Shown here in pieces: positions 8,875 to 16,784 of a stretch of DNA of 64,000 bases. The stretch's first letter is position 1. Every line of letters starts with the position of its first letter. The notes beneath the pieces were generated by a model. The model saw only the letters and a list, made by a program, of their open reading frames with translations, did not search any database and was not told the origin of the DNA. The DNA is from Chlamydomonas sphaeroides (lineage: Eukaryota > Chlorophyta > Chlorophyceae > Chlamydomonadales > Chlamydomonadaceae): assembly GCA_001662425.1 (NCBI GenBank), contig BDDC01000032.1, positions 85,553 to 149,552 of the forward strand. The letters run 5' to 3'. A program made the position numbers and the translations under genes.

Positions 8875-10767
8875 TCACTCAAATTCATCAAGCAGGAAAG
8901 CATACTTGGGGTTGTGCTGCTGCAGGCTGCAGCAGTCGGCGCGGTCGGGGTCTGGGCACCCCCTGCAAAAAGGAGTACCGGTGTAGTACCGGAAGGATGC
9001 ATGCTGCACGCCCAGCGGCATTTCGCAGTACCCGGAATCCATGCAGCCACCGCGCACGGCGGCGTTGTTCTTGTACGCGTGACCCACTTTGAAGAAGGGG
9101 CACTCGGCATCGCGCTTACACGGCCGGTCCCAGATCCCGCGACGCTTGGGTGCACCCAAGCTGTCCACGCCAGATTCACACAGCTCTTTAATTGTAATAT
9201 TGGGGTCGCTGACGCACATGGCTTTGGCGTTGAATTTCAGGTCGTCGCTGATGGCGTCGGCGGCGCCGCAGACGAGGTCCACGCCCCCATCCCGCCGCAC
9301 GCGCCCGGCACTGCTGTAGTCCGGGATGTAGACTTCGTCGCCCGCGCGGAGGCCCCCGCCCATGCTGATGATGTCCTTGAGGCCCTGACCCGGCGGCCGC
9401 GGCATGAGCTGTTTGCAGTACTTCTCATCTGTATCGCTTCGCAGCGTGATCACTGCATCGGACACGTCCATGAGCACCGGCGGGGACGCCAGGATGCACA
9501 CGCCATCGCGCAAGCAACTCATGACTGTGTAGACGCCGTCCTCAGCGCGCCTGGGCTGTTTTGTGAGCTGCACACGGTCGCCTTTGCGCAGCGGCACCGG
9601 CATGGCGCCTGGGTCGAGCCTCAGCGATCGCACCGCGCCGTCATAGAACACCGCGAAGCTGCCTGCCACGGGCGTGTCGATCACGAATATCCCTTTGTCG
9701 TCAGTGAACGCCTCCTCTACGACGACGCCGCCCCATCGACGGAAGAGCGCCTCGGTGAACGGCACGAACGGCAGGTATCTGGCAAACATGACATTCCTCG
9801 CGATCGCTTCTTTGCTCTCGTTCGCGATACGCTCATAGATATTTGCGGTCAGAAGGCGGACGACCGCGCTCTCACCGAGCTGCGTGCTAGCGCATACGAT
9901 GGCATCTTCGGCGTGGATAAAGTCGCGAAGTGTCTGACGAGATGGATACCTGTTGTAAATGTCAGTCAGCGTCGTGCCCCGCAGGCGCGCAAAGGGGTAC
10001 TTGATCGATAGCGCGTCGCGCAGCGCCGGCGTCGCATAGTCGATGAACGTGATGTGGTCCGCACTGGTATCTAGTGTTCTAGCGTTATTAGATGTAGTAG
10101 TAACTCCCTCGTACTTCAACGGGACCAGCGCGCATACAATGACATCCGGATCACCTTCCATGACCACATTCAGTGTCTCCCAAATGTCTCCCAAATCTGC
10201 GGGCTTTGAGAAAAGTTCACGGAAGTTGGTCGACTCCTTCTCGAAGGTGCCGGCCACGAGTCTCAGCATTGCGAGCGCACCTCGTGATGTGCACACGAAG
10301 TTCGGCGTGGGGCGGGATGATGGTGAAAAAAGGGTCTCGGTGGTAGACCCGATGTCACGTGAGCGCGTGACCATGACGAATGCCCGCCGCTGGTCGTAAA
10401 CATAGATCACTGGCTCTCGATTGACCTCCAGCACGTTCATCGAGTACACGTCGGCTTCCTGTGTGCAGTCCATGGCGCGCAAGCCGGGCGTTGCGGCGAT
10501 GGCTGCCCGAATCGCGTGTTCCCCATCCATGTTGCACGCTGCGATGGTCGCGGTAGTGGACGGGGGCACATACAGGACGCGCATGATGCCGTCCCGCATG
10601 CCCTCGCACACGTGCTTCTGCTTCTGCTGCTGCTTCAAAACAAGGATTCCCAAGAGGACCACTCCCAAACCGAAGAGGACTACGATGGCAAAGATCATTT
10701 GCAGCGGCATGATATATTTAAGGTACTGGGTGATATAAGGTCTGTGCGGTACTTGAGTGACGGACAT
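8875..10767 (-). CDS. Large single-pass membrane virion-type protein
   Basis: 630 aa with one N-terminal membrane segment (MIFAIVVLFGLGVVLLGILVL, ~24-44) followed by QQQKQKH and a long presumably exposed region. The C-terminal 130 residues are Cys rich (CKRDAECPFF, RGGCMDSGYCEMPLG, CRGCPDPDRADCCSL), suggesting disulphide-stabilised folding. No enzymatic motifs seen. The middle contains regular beta/alpha composition (IVCALVPLKYEG, GDRVQLTKQPRRAEDGVYTV). I recognise no family with certainty; large TM-anchored Cys-rich proteins of this type are common in giant-virus particles. The gene is divergent from PCNA with only 15 bp between the two start codons. Confidence 0.8.
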   Translation of the reverse strand: MSVTQVPHRPYITQYLKYIMPLQMIFAIVVLFGLGVVLLGILVLKQQQKQKHVCEGMRDGIMRVLYVPPSTTATIAACNMDGEHAIRAAIAATPGLRAMDCTQEADVYSMNVLEVNREPVIYVYDQRRAFVMVTRSRDIGSTTETLFSPSSRPTPNFVCTSRGALAMLRLVAGTFEKESTNFRELFSKPADLGDIWETLNVVMEGDPDVIVCALVPLKYEGVTTTSNNARTLDTSADHITFIDYATPALRDALSIKYPFARLRGTTLTDIYNRYPSRQTLRDFIHAEDAIVCASTQLGESAVVRLLTANIYERIANESKEAIARNVMFARYLPFVPFTEALFRRWGGVVVEEAFTDDKGIFVIDTPVAGSFAVFYDGAVRSLRLDPGAMPVPLRKGDRVQLTKQPRRAEDGVYTVMSCLRDGVCILASPPVLMDVSDAVITLRSDTDEKYCKQLMPRPPGQGLKDIISMGGGLRAGDEVYIPDYSSAGRVRRDGGVDLVCGAADAISDDLKFNAKAMCVSDPNITIKELCESGVDSLGAPKRRGIWDRPCKRDAECPFFKVGHAYKNNAAVRGGCMDSGYCEMPLGVQHASFRYYTGTPFCRGCPDPDRADCCSLQQHNPKYAFLLDEFE

Positions 10768-10782
10768 CCGAGAAGAAGCGTC

Positions 10783-11688
10783 ATGTCACACACTGACGTC
10801 GTTGTGACGTTCAAGCGCGCTAAACAATTATGCGCCGTTATCGACGTGCTCAATGACATCACCAGCGACATCTGCATCTACTTCACCCAGGAAGGGTTTG
10901 CTGTGCAGGCTATCAATAGTGGCCACGTCTGCGTGGCATCTCTGCGCCTGCAAGCTCAAGAGAATACGATCTTCAACAGTTACGCCGTCACGTCTCCCGT
11001 GGAGATGTGCATCGGCGTGCACACGCCCAACTTTGTGCGGATCCTGCGATGCGCCCTCCAGGAGGACCACGCCACGCTGGTCGCGACCTCCAACGCAGAC
11101 CAGATGCAGATCTACTTCAATAACACTGCGGACGATACGCGGCACAGCAACTTCAGCATGGGGCTGGTGGATGTCCAGGACCACGACAAACTCGATCTGC
11201 CCGAAGTGATCGATGCGCCCTTTGTGCGCATCAACTCAAACATGTTTGCCAAGGCCGTGCGCGACCTGGCAACGCTTGGCGACACCGTCTGCGTGGTGCT
11301 GGCGGGCTCGGAGCTGGTCATGTCGTGCACCGGCAGCATCGGCACCGCGAGCATGAGGTTCCGCTCCTCCGACTCGTCGGCGTCCACGTCCTCGGCGTCT
11401 ACCTCGACAGCGGCGGCGACCCCAGCAACGTCGCTGTTCCCGCTGCGGTACCTTGTCACCATTGCAAAAGCGGTGGGGGTGTCGCCCAGTCAAGAGGTCA
11501 CACTCTACATGCGCGACGGCGAGCCGCTGGTCGTGGAGTTCAATGTCTCTAGTTCCAACAGTCCCTCTTCTCCTAACAGCCCTCCTTCTTACCTGCGCTT
11601 CTTTTTGGCGCCCAAACTGTCGATGGACGACGAGGATGAGGATGAGGACAAGGATGGAGTAGTACAGAACCAACATATAACTAATTGA
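10783..11688 (+). CDS. PCNA-like DNA sliding clamp
   Basis: 301 aa from ATG 10783. The N-terminal half is a clear PCNA: ...RAKQLCAVIDVLNDI, VAQAINSG-like FAVQAINSGHVCVASLRL, and GVHTPNFVRILRCAL, with DFSMGLVD-type strands (NFSMGLVDVQDHDKLDLPE). The C-terminal domain contains FPLRYLVTIAKAV and ends YLRFFLAPKL. It is longer than the usual ~260 residues because of a Ser/Thr/Ala-rich insert (~195-220, SSDSSASTSSASTSTAAATP) between two strands of domain 2 and an acidic tail (DDEDEDEDKD). It should form a trimeric ring and tether polymerase and repair factors. The clamp-loader-like gene at 54832 and MutS7 at 55653 are likely partners. The stop overlaps the convergent 889-aa gene by 8 bp. Confidence 0.93.
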   Translation: MSHTDVVVTFKRAKQLCAVIDVLNDITSDICIYFTQEGFAVQAINSGHVCVASLRLQAQENTIFNSYAVTSPVEMCIGVHTPNFVRILRCALQEDHATLVATSNADQMQIYFNNTADDTRHSNFSMGLVDVQDHDKLDLPEVIDAPFVRINSNMFAKAVRDLATLGDTVCVVLAGSELVMSCTGSIGTASMRFRSSDSSASTSSASTSTAAATPATSLFPLRYLVTIAKAVGVSPSQEVTLYMRDGEPLVVEFNVSSSNSPSSPNSPPSYLRFFLAPKLSMDDEDEDEDKDGVVQNQHITN

Positions 11689-14350
11689 TGCGTATGTCAA
11701 AGGGATTGTCATCCATCTGCGCGTCCACGGCGGCCACGACGTCTTGGAGGCGTACATCGGATGCATCCGCCGTGTAATGTTGCCTGTCGCGCGTCATGTC
11801 GCTGATGCGTGCTGGTTCGGTGCCGATGGATGTGGGGGGCGCGTGGCTCTGCTCCAGAGTACGCCGTTCGTCCATGTCAGCAGGCAGGTGCTGCCGGCGT
11901 TCCTCGGCATCGCCGATGGCGTCTGCACTCGCCGCCATCTTGACAGACGTCTGTGTCGGCTCACGGCCTTCCAGGACGAGCTCGCGGACCTCGTTGACGG
12001 CGGCGTTCTCATAGGCCGTCTGAGATGCGGGCATGCGCGCAGCGGTGTCGGCAGCAGCGCCGTAGTAGTCAGTGTCAGACAGGGCAGCCTTTGCGGCAGG
12101 TCGCAGGTCCACGGGCGCCGTGGTGTAGCCTTCGCCGCGGTCGCGCGCGCTGCCACCATAGTAATCCGTGTCGACCATCGTCTCTTTCTGTGTCTGTTTC
12201 GCCTCGTACGCGGTTGTCTCGTAAGCACCGCGCTCACCTTGTAAAGCGTCTGGGTTGCCATACTTGCGCTCCGTCTCGATGACGGTTTCCTTGAGCGTCG
12301 TCTTTGCGACCTGCTCCGGGTCCCACACCGTGCCGTGCGTCGCGCCCTTGACGGCACCGGTGTCCTCGGCCTCCAGTGTCTCGCGGTGCGTGACTTTTGG
12401 GGTGCCGTCTGGGTTGTACACCTGCCCCGCGCGTACATGCACTGCCATGTTGGCGCTCTCGGCTTCCTGCAGCATGGTCTCGCGCAGCGTCGTGCGCATG
12501 ACGTCCGCGGGGTCCTTGACCGTGCCGCGCACGGGCCCGCGCATGTTGGCGCTCTCGGCTTCCTGCAGCATGGTCTCGCGCAGCGTCGTGCGCATGACGT
12601 CCGCGGGGTCCTTGACCGTGCCGCGCACGGGCCCGCGCACGTTGGCACTCTCGGCTTCCTGCAGCATGGTCTCGCGCAGCGTCGTGCGCATGACGTCCGC
12701 GGGGTCCTTGACCGTGCCGCGCACGGGTCCACGCAGGTTGGCGCTCTCGGCCTCTTGCAGCATGGTCTCGCGCAGCGTCGTGCGCATGACATCGGTGGGG
12801 TCAAAGACACGCGTGCGCGTGGGGCCCTTGAGGTTGATCGTCGCTGCGGTATCCTCGTCCTGCATGGTCTCACGCAATGTTGTGCGCGCCACTTGGTCGG
12901 GGTCGTAGATCCGGATCCTCGTCGGCCCCGCCAAGTTACCCTCCTCACGGGGGTGCTGCACAATGTGCGGACAGGCGCTGCGGTTCGGCTTGACAATGTC
13001 CAGCAGCGGTGCTGTGACGCTCTTGACAAGGGATGTCACATTGCCCTGGTGCACGCTGGCCACGGTGGCCATGCGCGCATTCGTGTACACCTGGATGCTG
13101 GCGCGCCCGTGGTCGGCTTGGTCAGCTGTGCCGCGGTCGGTGGCATTCGCGGGGCCTGTCTGGAGGGCGGCCAGAGCCTGCGTCTTCGGCAGGCCGATGT
13201 CAGGACGCAGCTCGTCGGCCTTGGGATGTGCCGCAAAGGCGGTGCCCGTGTACTCGCGCGTCGTCTCCTGTCGCGCCTGCGTGCGGTCGATGACCTCGGT
13301 GCGTTGCTTGTCCCGGAGGAATGCACCCGTGGTGGGCTGGTACCAATCATGCGGCAGCTCCTTCGTGGTCTCGGGCCGGTGCTTGTTGAACGCGCCAAGC
13401 TGCTCGGGCACCGCGGGGTGCTGCGAGCCCTGCGGCGGCAGGATGCGACCCTCAAATGTCAACTTGGGCTTGTTCGCCGCACGGACATCGTCGGTACCGC
13501 GGGGCATCACGTACTGACGCTGCGTCATGTAGCCGTCGGAGGGATCCGCCGTGAACCCCATGCCAATCCCAGGACCCACGAACTCGCGCGCAATGGGGAA
13601 CTCGTTGTTGCGCAAGCGCGGCTCCACGACGCGCTCCGCCCACCGCTCGGTGTTCACCGGCGCTCCAGTGACGTTGCCGAGGTCCCGTTGCACCTTGAAC
13701 ATGGTGGGCAGCTCGCGCTTGGACTGCCCGCCGACGGTGGCGCTACCGGCGTACGCTTCGAGGATGGGCGCATTCGCGAGAGGGTTGAGGTTCTGCTTCA
13801 TGTCTCCCCGGAAGAAAGGCATCATGTTGTTGTGCGTGAAATGCTCGACCGGGATGTCCACGCCCGCAAGATCACTGCGCACCACGGCTTCTTCTCCTGC
13901 AGGAGGAGCCGTGGCGACTCGTTTCATGTTGCGCGGCAACACACCTGACTGGTCAAGCGGCAGTTGAGCAAGCCTCGCCATGGCGCTTGCAAGACGATGC
14001 TCCTGCCGCGCAGCAGTCTGCACGTACGTGGAATCATGTATCGTGTTTGCGGACGGCACGTTGCTGGGGTTTGTCCGGATAGGTGGTCCGACTCGGGTCG
14101 CAGGTCCCCCCCTACTAGGAGCTGCTGCATGTGAACGTTGGGCGTGACCTTGGTGAGCTTGACCTTGGTGAGCTTGACCTTGGTGAGCTTGACCTTGGTG
14201 AGCTTGACCTTGGTGAGCTTGACTCTGAGCGTGACCTTGGTGAGCTTGACCTTGGGCGTCTAATTTGCGAGACGACCCAAACTGCTTTCTTGCCAGATAC
14301 ATCCCGATGCCACCGAGTGCTATCAGGGCGTACGCTTCCATATCTCTCAA
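11681..14350 (-). CDS. Repeat-built virion-type protein (TLRET-repeat protein)
   Basis: 889 aa. A short N-terminal hydrophobic stretch (YALIALGGIGMYLARKQF) could anchor it. Then comes an AHQGQ repeat (~33-60) coded by a 15-bp tandem array at 14148-14260, a long region with EHFTHNNMMPFFRGDMKQN and YTGTAF, and from ~470 to ~690 a series of ~32-residue repeats with the core TTLRETM..E / GPVRGTVKDPADVMR. Four of these are nearly identical in DNA (12450-12840), degrading on both sides. I recognise the MMPFFRG...KQN and T-L-R-E-T signatures from conserved giant-virus virion proteins; function unknown. Two possible DTDYYG repeats follow. Confidence 0.85.
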   Translation of the reverse strand: MRDMEAYALIALGGIGMYLARKQFGSSRKLDAQGQAHQGHAQSQAHQGQAHQGQAHQGQAHQGQAHQGHAQRSHAAAPSRGGPATRVGPPIRTNPSNVPSANTIHDSTYVQTAARQEHRLASAMARLAQLPLDQSGVLPRNMKRVATAPPAGEEAVVRSDLAGVDIPVEHFTHNNMMPFFRGDMKQNLNPLANAPILEAYAGSATVGGQSKRELPTMFKVQRDLGNVTGAPVNTERWAERVVEPRLRNNEFPIAREFVGPGIGMGFTADPSDGYMTQRQYVMPRGTDDVRAANKPKLTFEGRILPPQGSQHPAVPEQLGAFNKHRPETTKELPHDWYQPTTGAFLRDKQRTEVIDRTQARQETTREYTGTAFAAHPKADELRPDIGLPKTQALAALQTGPANATDRGTADQADHGRASIQVYTNARMATVASVHQGNVTSLVKSVTAPLLDIVKPNRSACPHIVQHPREEGNLAGPTRIRIYDPDQVARTTLRETMQDEDTAATINLKGPTRTRVFDPTDVMRTTLRETMLQEAESANLRGPVRGTVKDPADVMRTTLRETMLQEAESANVRGPVRGTVKDPADVMRTTLRETMLQEAESANMRGPVRGTVKDPADVMRTTLRETMLQEAESANMAVHVRAGQVYNPDGTPKVTHRETLEAEDTGAVKGATHGTVWDPEQVAKTTLKETVIETERKYGNPDALQGERGAYETTAYEAKQTQKETMVDTDYYGGSARDRGEGYTTAPVDLRPAAKAALSDTDYYGAAADTAARMPASQTAYENAAVNEVRELVLEGREPTQTSVKMAASADAIGDAEERRQHLPADMDERRTLEQSHAPPTSIGTEPARISDMTRDRQHYTADASDVRLQDVVAAVDAQMDDNPFDIRIN
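12450..12840. repeat. ~96-bp coding tandem repeat, four near-identical copies
   Basis: Four successive units, each coding about 32 residues with the core LRETMLQEAESAN and GTVKDPADVMR, differ at only a few bases. Recent unequal-crossover or slippage expansion inside the 889-aa gene is the simplest reading. Confidence 0.85.
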
Positions 14351-14693
14351 CTAATAAATCTCAACTAATAATTCTCGACTAATAGATACGCGTCACATTC
14401 TTTGACGAGGTGTCAGCCCTTCTCTGCGGCAACCCGGGAGCGTGACGCCAGCGGGGCAGCACCTGCTCACAGGGTTGGGGGCGAACCCTGACCAGGAGAG
14501 TTCGCCAGCGGGGCAGGGCGACCCCCCTAGACCACATGCAACTCAACTCCGTGGCTGCGTGTTGAAGCAGCCGCTAATCCTGTCATGCCACCCACAACGG
14601 GCCACCTCGTGGCGATGCGGACGGACCCGTGCGTCGCGCGAATGGCTGAAATGGATTTTAATATTGATGTATCAATAATAAGAAAACGATGGA
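14351..14693. other. GC-rich intergenic region without a convincing gene
   Basis: A 343-bp gap. The left edge holds three ATTAGT-type repeats (14350-14392) that read GAGATTTATTAGTT upstream of the 889-aa gene, probably its promoter. 14395-14640 is GC rich with a 14-bp direct repeat CGCCAGCGGGGCAG at 14446-14459 and 14503-14516 and a potential hairpin GGGTTGGGGGCGAACCC (14473-14489). The right edge turns AT rich (TTTTAATATTGATG) just before the gene at 14694. No tRNA cloverleaf was found by eye. Confidence 0.5.
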
Positions 14694-15524
14694 ATGGGAA
14701 GCTCTGGTGACCTGCGGACGTTCCTCAAACAACATGCGGCCATCCCGAATGCCTTCATCGACAGCTTTATGACCATGTGTGATCCCACCACGGTCCAGAC
14801 AGACCTTGTCATTGATGGCGATCAAGCCGCCGCATGGTTGGGTGTGAAGAAATTCAATCTCATGCAGAGCCTGCGTGCAAACTACAGAGTCGACATCGAC
14901 TACAGCGTCACCAATAGTCCAAAGCCCAATCCGGAGAAATCATACGGTGGCAACCGATACCAGCGTGTGCTGCTGTCACCTGATTGCTTCAAGCGTGTCT
15001 GCATGCTATCCCGATCGAAACGTGCCGAGGAGGTCCGGACGTACTTTATTGAGCTCGAATCACTCCTCGTGCGTTACAGGACTGCCCTTCAGCAAGGAAT
15101 GTCTGCAGAGATCAAGACCCTAGAACGTTCGCTGAAGCCGCGCGACCCCGCGGACAGTGCAGGATACATCTACGTCCTCCGCGCATCAGCGGAGAAGGAC
15201 AGCGTATACAAAATTGGCCGGACGCAGGACCTAAATAAGCGCCTCTCTACGTACAACACGGGGTCCACGGACAGTGTTGAGGTCCTCTACAAGTTCCGTA
15301 CGGACAGTCACAAGGCCGTGGAGGGTTGCGTGAAGGCGATGATGCGCGAGCACCAATACCGGAAGTACAAAGAAGTCTACCAAGCGGATCTCGACATGAT
15401 CAAGCGCCTCATCAATGAGTGCGATTCCGTAGCCAAGACCAAGCGCATTTATACCAGCCGCAAGGCACCGCGCATGACGGGAGGGTACTACTTGGTCCTG
15501 TCACCTGACGCAGAGGGCTCGTAG
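14694..15524 (+). CDS. MSV199 / T5orf172 (GIY-YIG-like) domain protein
   Basis: 276 aa. Residues ~15-130 resemble the MSV199 domain (FIDSFMTMCDPTTVQTDLVI, AAWLGVKKFNLMQSLRANY, RVLLSPDCFKRVCMLSRS), the DNA-binding-like module found in viral bro and KilA-type proteins. Residues ~155-250 are a T5orf172 domain of the GIY-YIG nuclease superfamily (YIYVLRASAEKDSVYKIGRT, LNKRLSTYNTG, EVYQADLDMIKRLI). Such proteins are widespread in giant viruses, often as expanded or mobile families; the role could be a nuclease or regulator. It follows the GC-rich gap without a close neighbour. Confidence 0.88.
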   Translation: MGSSGDLRTFLKQHAAIPNAFIDSFMTMCDPTTVQTDLVIDGDQAAAWLGVKKFNLMQSLRANYRVDIDYSVTNSPKPNPEKSYGGNRYQRVLLSPDCFKRVCMLSRSKRAEEVRTYFIELESLLVRYRTALQQGMSAEIKTLERSLKPRDPADSAGYIYVLRASAEKDSVYKIGRTQDLNKRLSTYNTGSTDSVEVLYKFRTDSHKAVEGCVKAMMREHQYRKYKEVYQADLDMIKRLINECDSVAKTKRIYTSRKAPRMTGGYYLVLSPDAEGS

Positions 15525-15663
15525 ATGCTGCCTTGAAGGTCCCTTCAGTCTTTACTACAGTGCATGCCTTTTTATTTGGGACACATCCAACCGAACGGCG
15601 TTTGCTGCGGAGACAGCAACACGAATAGCAGGCTTTGGATGCAAGGCGATCGCTCTCGATCAG

Positions 15664-15695
15664 GTGTAACATTTTTTGCTGTCACGAGTGTAAGG
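15664..15695 (+). promoter_or_regulatory. 32-bp element shared with 3334-3365, upstream of the 199-aa gene
   Basis: Reads AACATTTTTTGCTGTCACGA at its core and ends 37 bp before the ATG at 15733. The identical sequence lies inverted at 3334-3365, again upstream of a gene start. Between this element and the ATG is a GA-rich leader ending AGTAGA. Confidence 0.55.
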
Positions 15696-15732
15696 GTCCC
15701 GTGAGTATTAGAGAGATCGAGAGAGAAGTAGA

Positions 15733-16332
15733 ATGGATGCGTTCATTGTGCTTGCGAACCTCGCGACCATGCTGGGCACATTCTCCTACTTTGCAAGCAC
15801 ATCGGCGACGCGACGCACAAGCGTGCTGACGGCGAGAATGCCCCAACTCTCAAAGCTGCCGTCGTACGCGCCGTCGCCTTGGTTGATGGAAATGACCAAA
15901 CAACATCATGACGGACCCACCGTCCCGCACGCGGACAACAAGTACCTACAAGGGATGTTGAACACAGCCATGCGCTCCGCGAAGCGCTCATCGGCGCTGG
16001 ACAAGATATCAAAGGGCTACGACGATTTTGACGGGAAGGAAGCAACGGAACAACCCAGGAGAGGCCTGCAACTCTTACAGGGGTTCAAGGATATCCTGAA
16101 GACCAACGCCACTGACACGCTCGGTGCGCTGCAAAAGACTCGGGCATTCATCAAGGACAAGCGGAACATCTTGAAGGTCCGGAGTTTCGTCAAGAAAGTC
16201 ATCACCAACATCAAGAAGCTGGAGAAGCATGACGTCATGAAGAGCGTCCGTCATGAAGAAGGACGTAAGGGCCCGCATGAGGTGGCCGCGCTCGTGAGTC
16301 GCGTCCTACAGAACTACCGTGCACTCGCCTAA
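15733..16332 (+). CDS. Hypothetical protein with N-terminal hydrophobic segment
   Basis: 199 aa. The first ~20 residues are hydrophobic (AFIVLANLATMLGTFSYFAS), consistent with a signal anchor. The rest is basic and helical with many Lys (KTRAFIKDKRNILKVRSFVK, VITNIKKLEKHDVMKSV), compatible with binding to nucleic acid or to the inner face of the virion. No family is recognised. The start is preceded by a GAGAGATCGAGAGAGAAGTAGA leader and by the 32-bp shared element. It is convergent with the small membrane gene at 16342. Confidence 0.75.
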   Translation: MDAFIVLANLATMLGTFSYFASTSATRRTSVLTARMPQLSKLPSYAPSPWLMEMTKQHHDGPTVPHADNKYLQGMLNTAMRSAKRSSALDKISKGYDDFDGKEATEQPRRGLQLLQGFKDILKTNATDTLGALQKTRAFIKDKRNILKVRSFVKKVITNIKKLEKHDVMKSVRHEEGRKGPHEVAALVSRVLQNYRALA

Positions 16333-16341
16333 TCTCTTACC

Positions 16342-16749
16342 CTAATTTTCAAATACCCGGCGTTGCAACAGCATGATCTTCTGCACGAGGTTGCCCTGAG
16401 TGGCCACCAGCGCGACAGGTGACGCCAGCATGCCCATGTTCATCTCGCCCTTGAGGTTGGGAATGTACGTCCGCGAGATGGCGAGGAAGAATGGCACAAC
16501 CGCGATGACCTTGCGCACGTAGAAGAGTCCGATGGTCAGGCAGACGATGTGTGCAGTGACTTCTGCAGTGACCCGCGGCGTGCTGCGCCTCTCGTCGACC
16601 TGCGGGAACAGCTTGTCCAAAAAGATCCCCAGGAACAGGGTCGCCCAGAAGCTCAGGATGGCGTGCTGAGTGACTTCTAAGAGTTTCGAGGCGCGTACGG
16701 TGTCCACTCGCACGAGGCTCAAAAGTGCAGTATATATTGCGGAGCTCAT
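16342..16749 (-). CDS. Small multi-pass membrane protein, conserved type in giant viruses
   Basis: 135 aa with about three hydrophobic segments: AILSFWATLFLGIFL, AHIVCLTIGLFYVRKVIAVVPFFLAI (possibly two), and a C-terminal GMLASPVALVATQGNLVQ. A DKLFPQVDERRSTP loop separates the first two. I recall small membrane proteins with an FW...DKLFPQ motif in mimivirus relatives, probably virion inner-membrane components, but this is from memory and no function is known. The start is preceded by AAGATAAGTAGAC, the AGTAGA leader seen elsewhere in the window, and an AAATATAC box. Confidence 0.75.
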   Translation of the reverse strand: MSSAIYTALLSLVRVDTVRASKLLEVTQHAILSFWATLFLGIFLDKLFPQVDERRSTPRVTAEVTAHIVCLTIGLFYVRKVIAVVPFFLAISRTYIPNLKGEMNMGMLASPVALVATQGNLVQKIMLLQRRVFEN

Positions 16750-16784
16750 GTCTACTTATCTTTTGTATATTTACTACTAGGAAT

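Noticed and set aside
8914..10011. 365-aa plus-strand open frame antisense to the 630-aa membrane protein
   Set aside because: Skewed composition (His/Arg/Ala rich, no motif) and full overlap with the minus-strand gene. GC-rich third positions open such antisense frames; the same applies to 12335-13948 and 18045-19274.
14395..14640. tRNA or known riboswitch in the GC-rich gap
   Set aside because: No A- and B-box pair, no seven-base acceptor stem and no TTC-x-A loop could be found by eye.
3334..15695. 12-kb transposon bounded by the 32-bp inverted copies
   Set aside because: The segment holds ordinary virus genes with no transposase, and both copies point toward gene starts. A shared promoter element is simpler.
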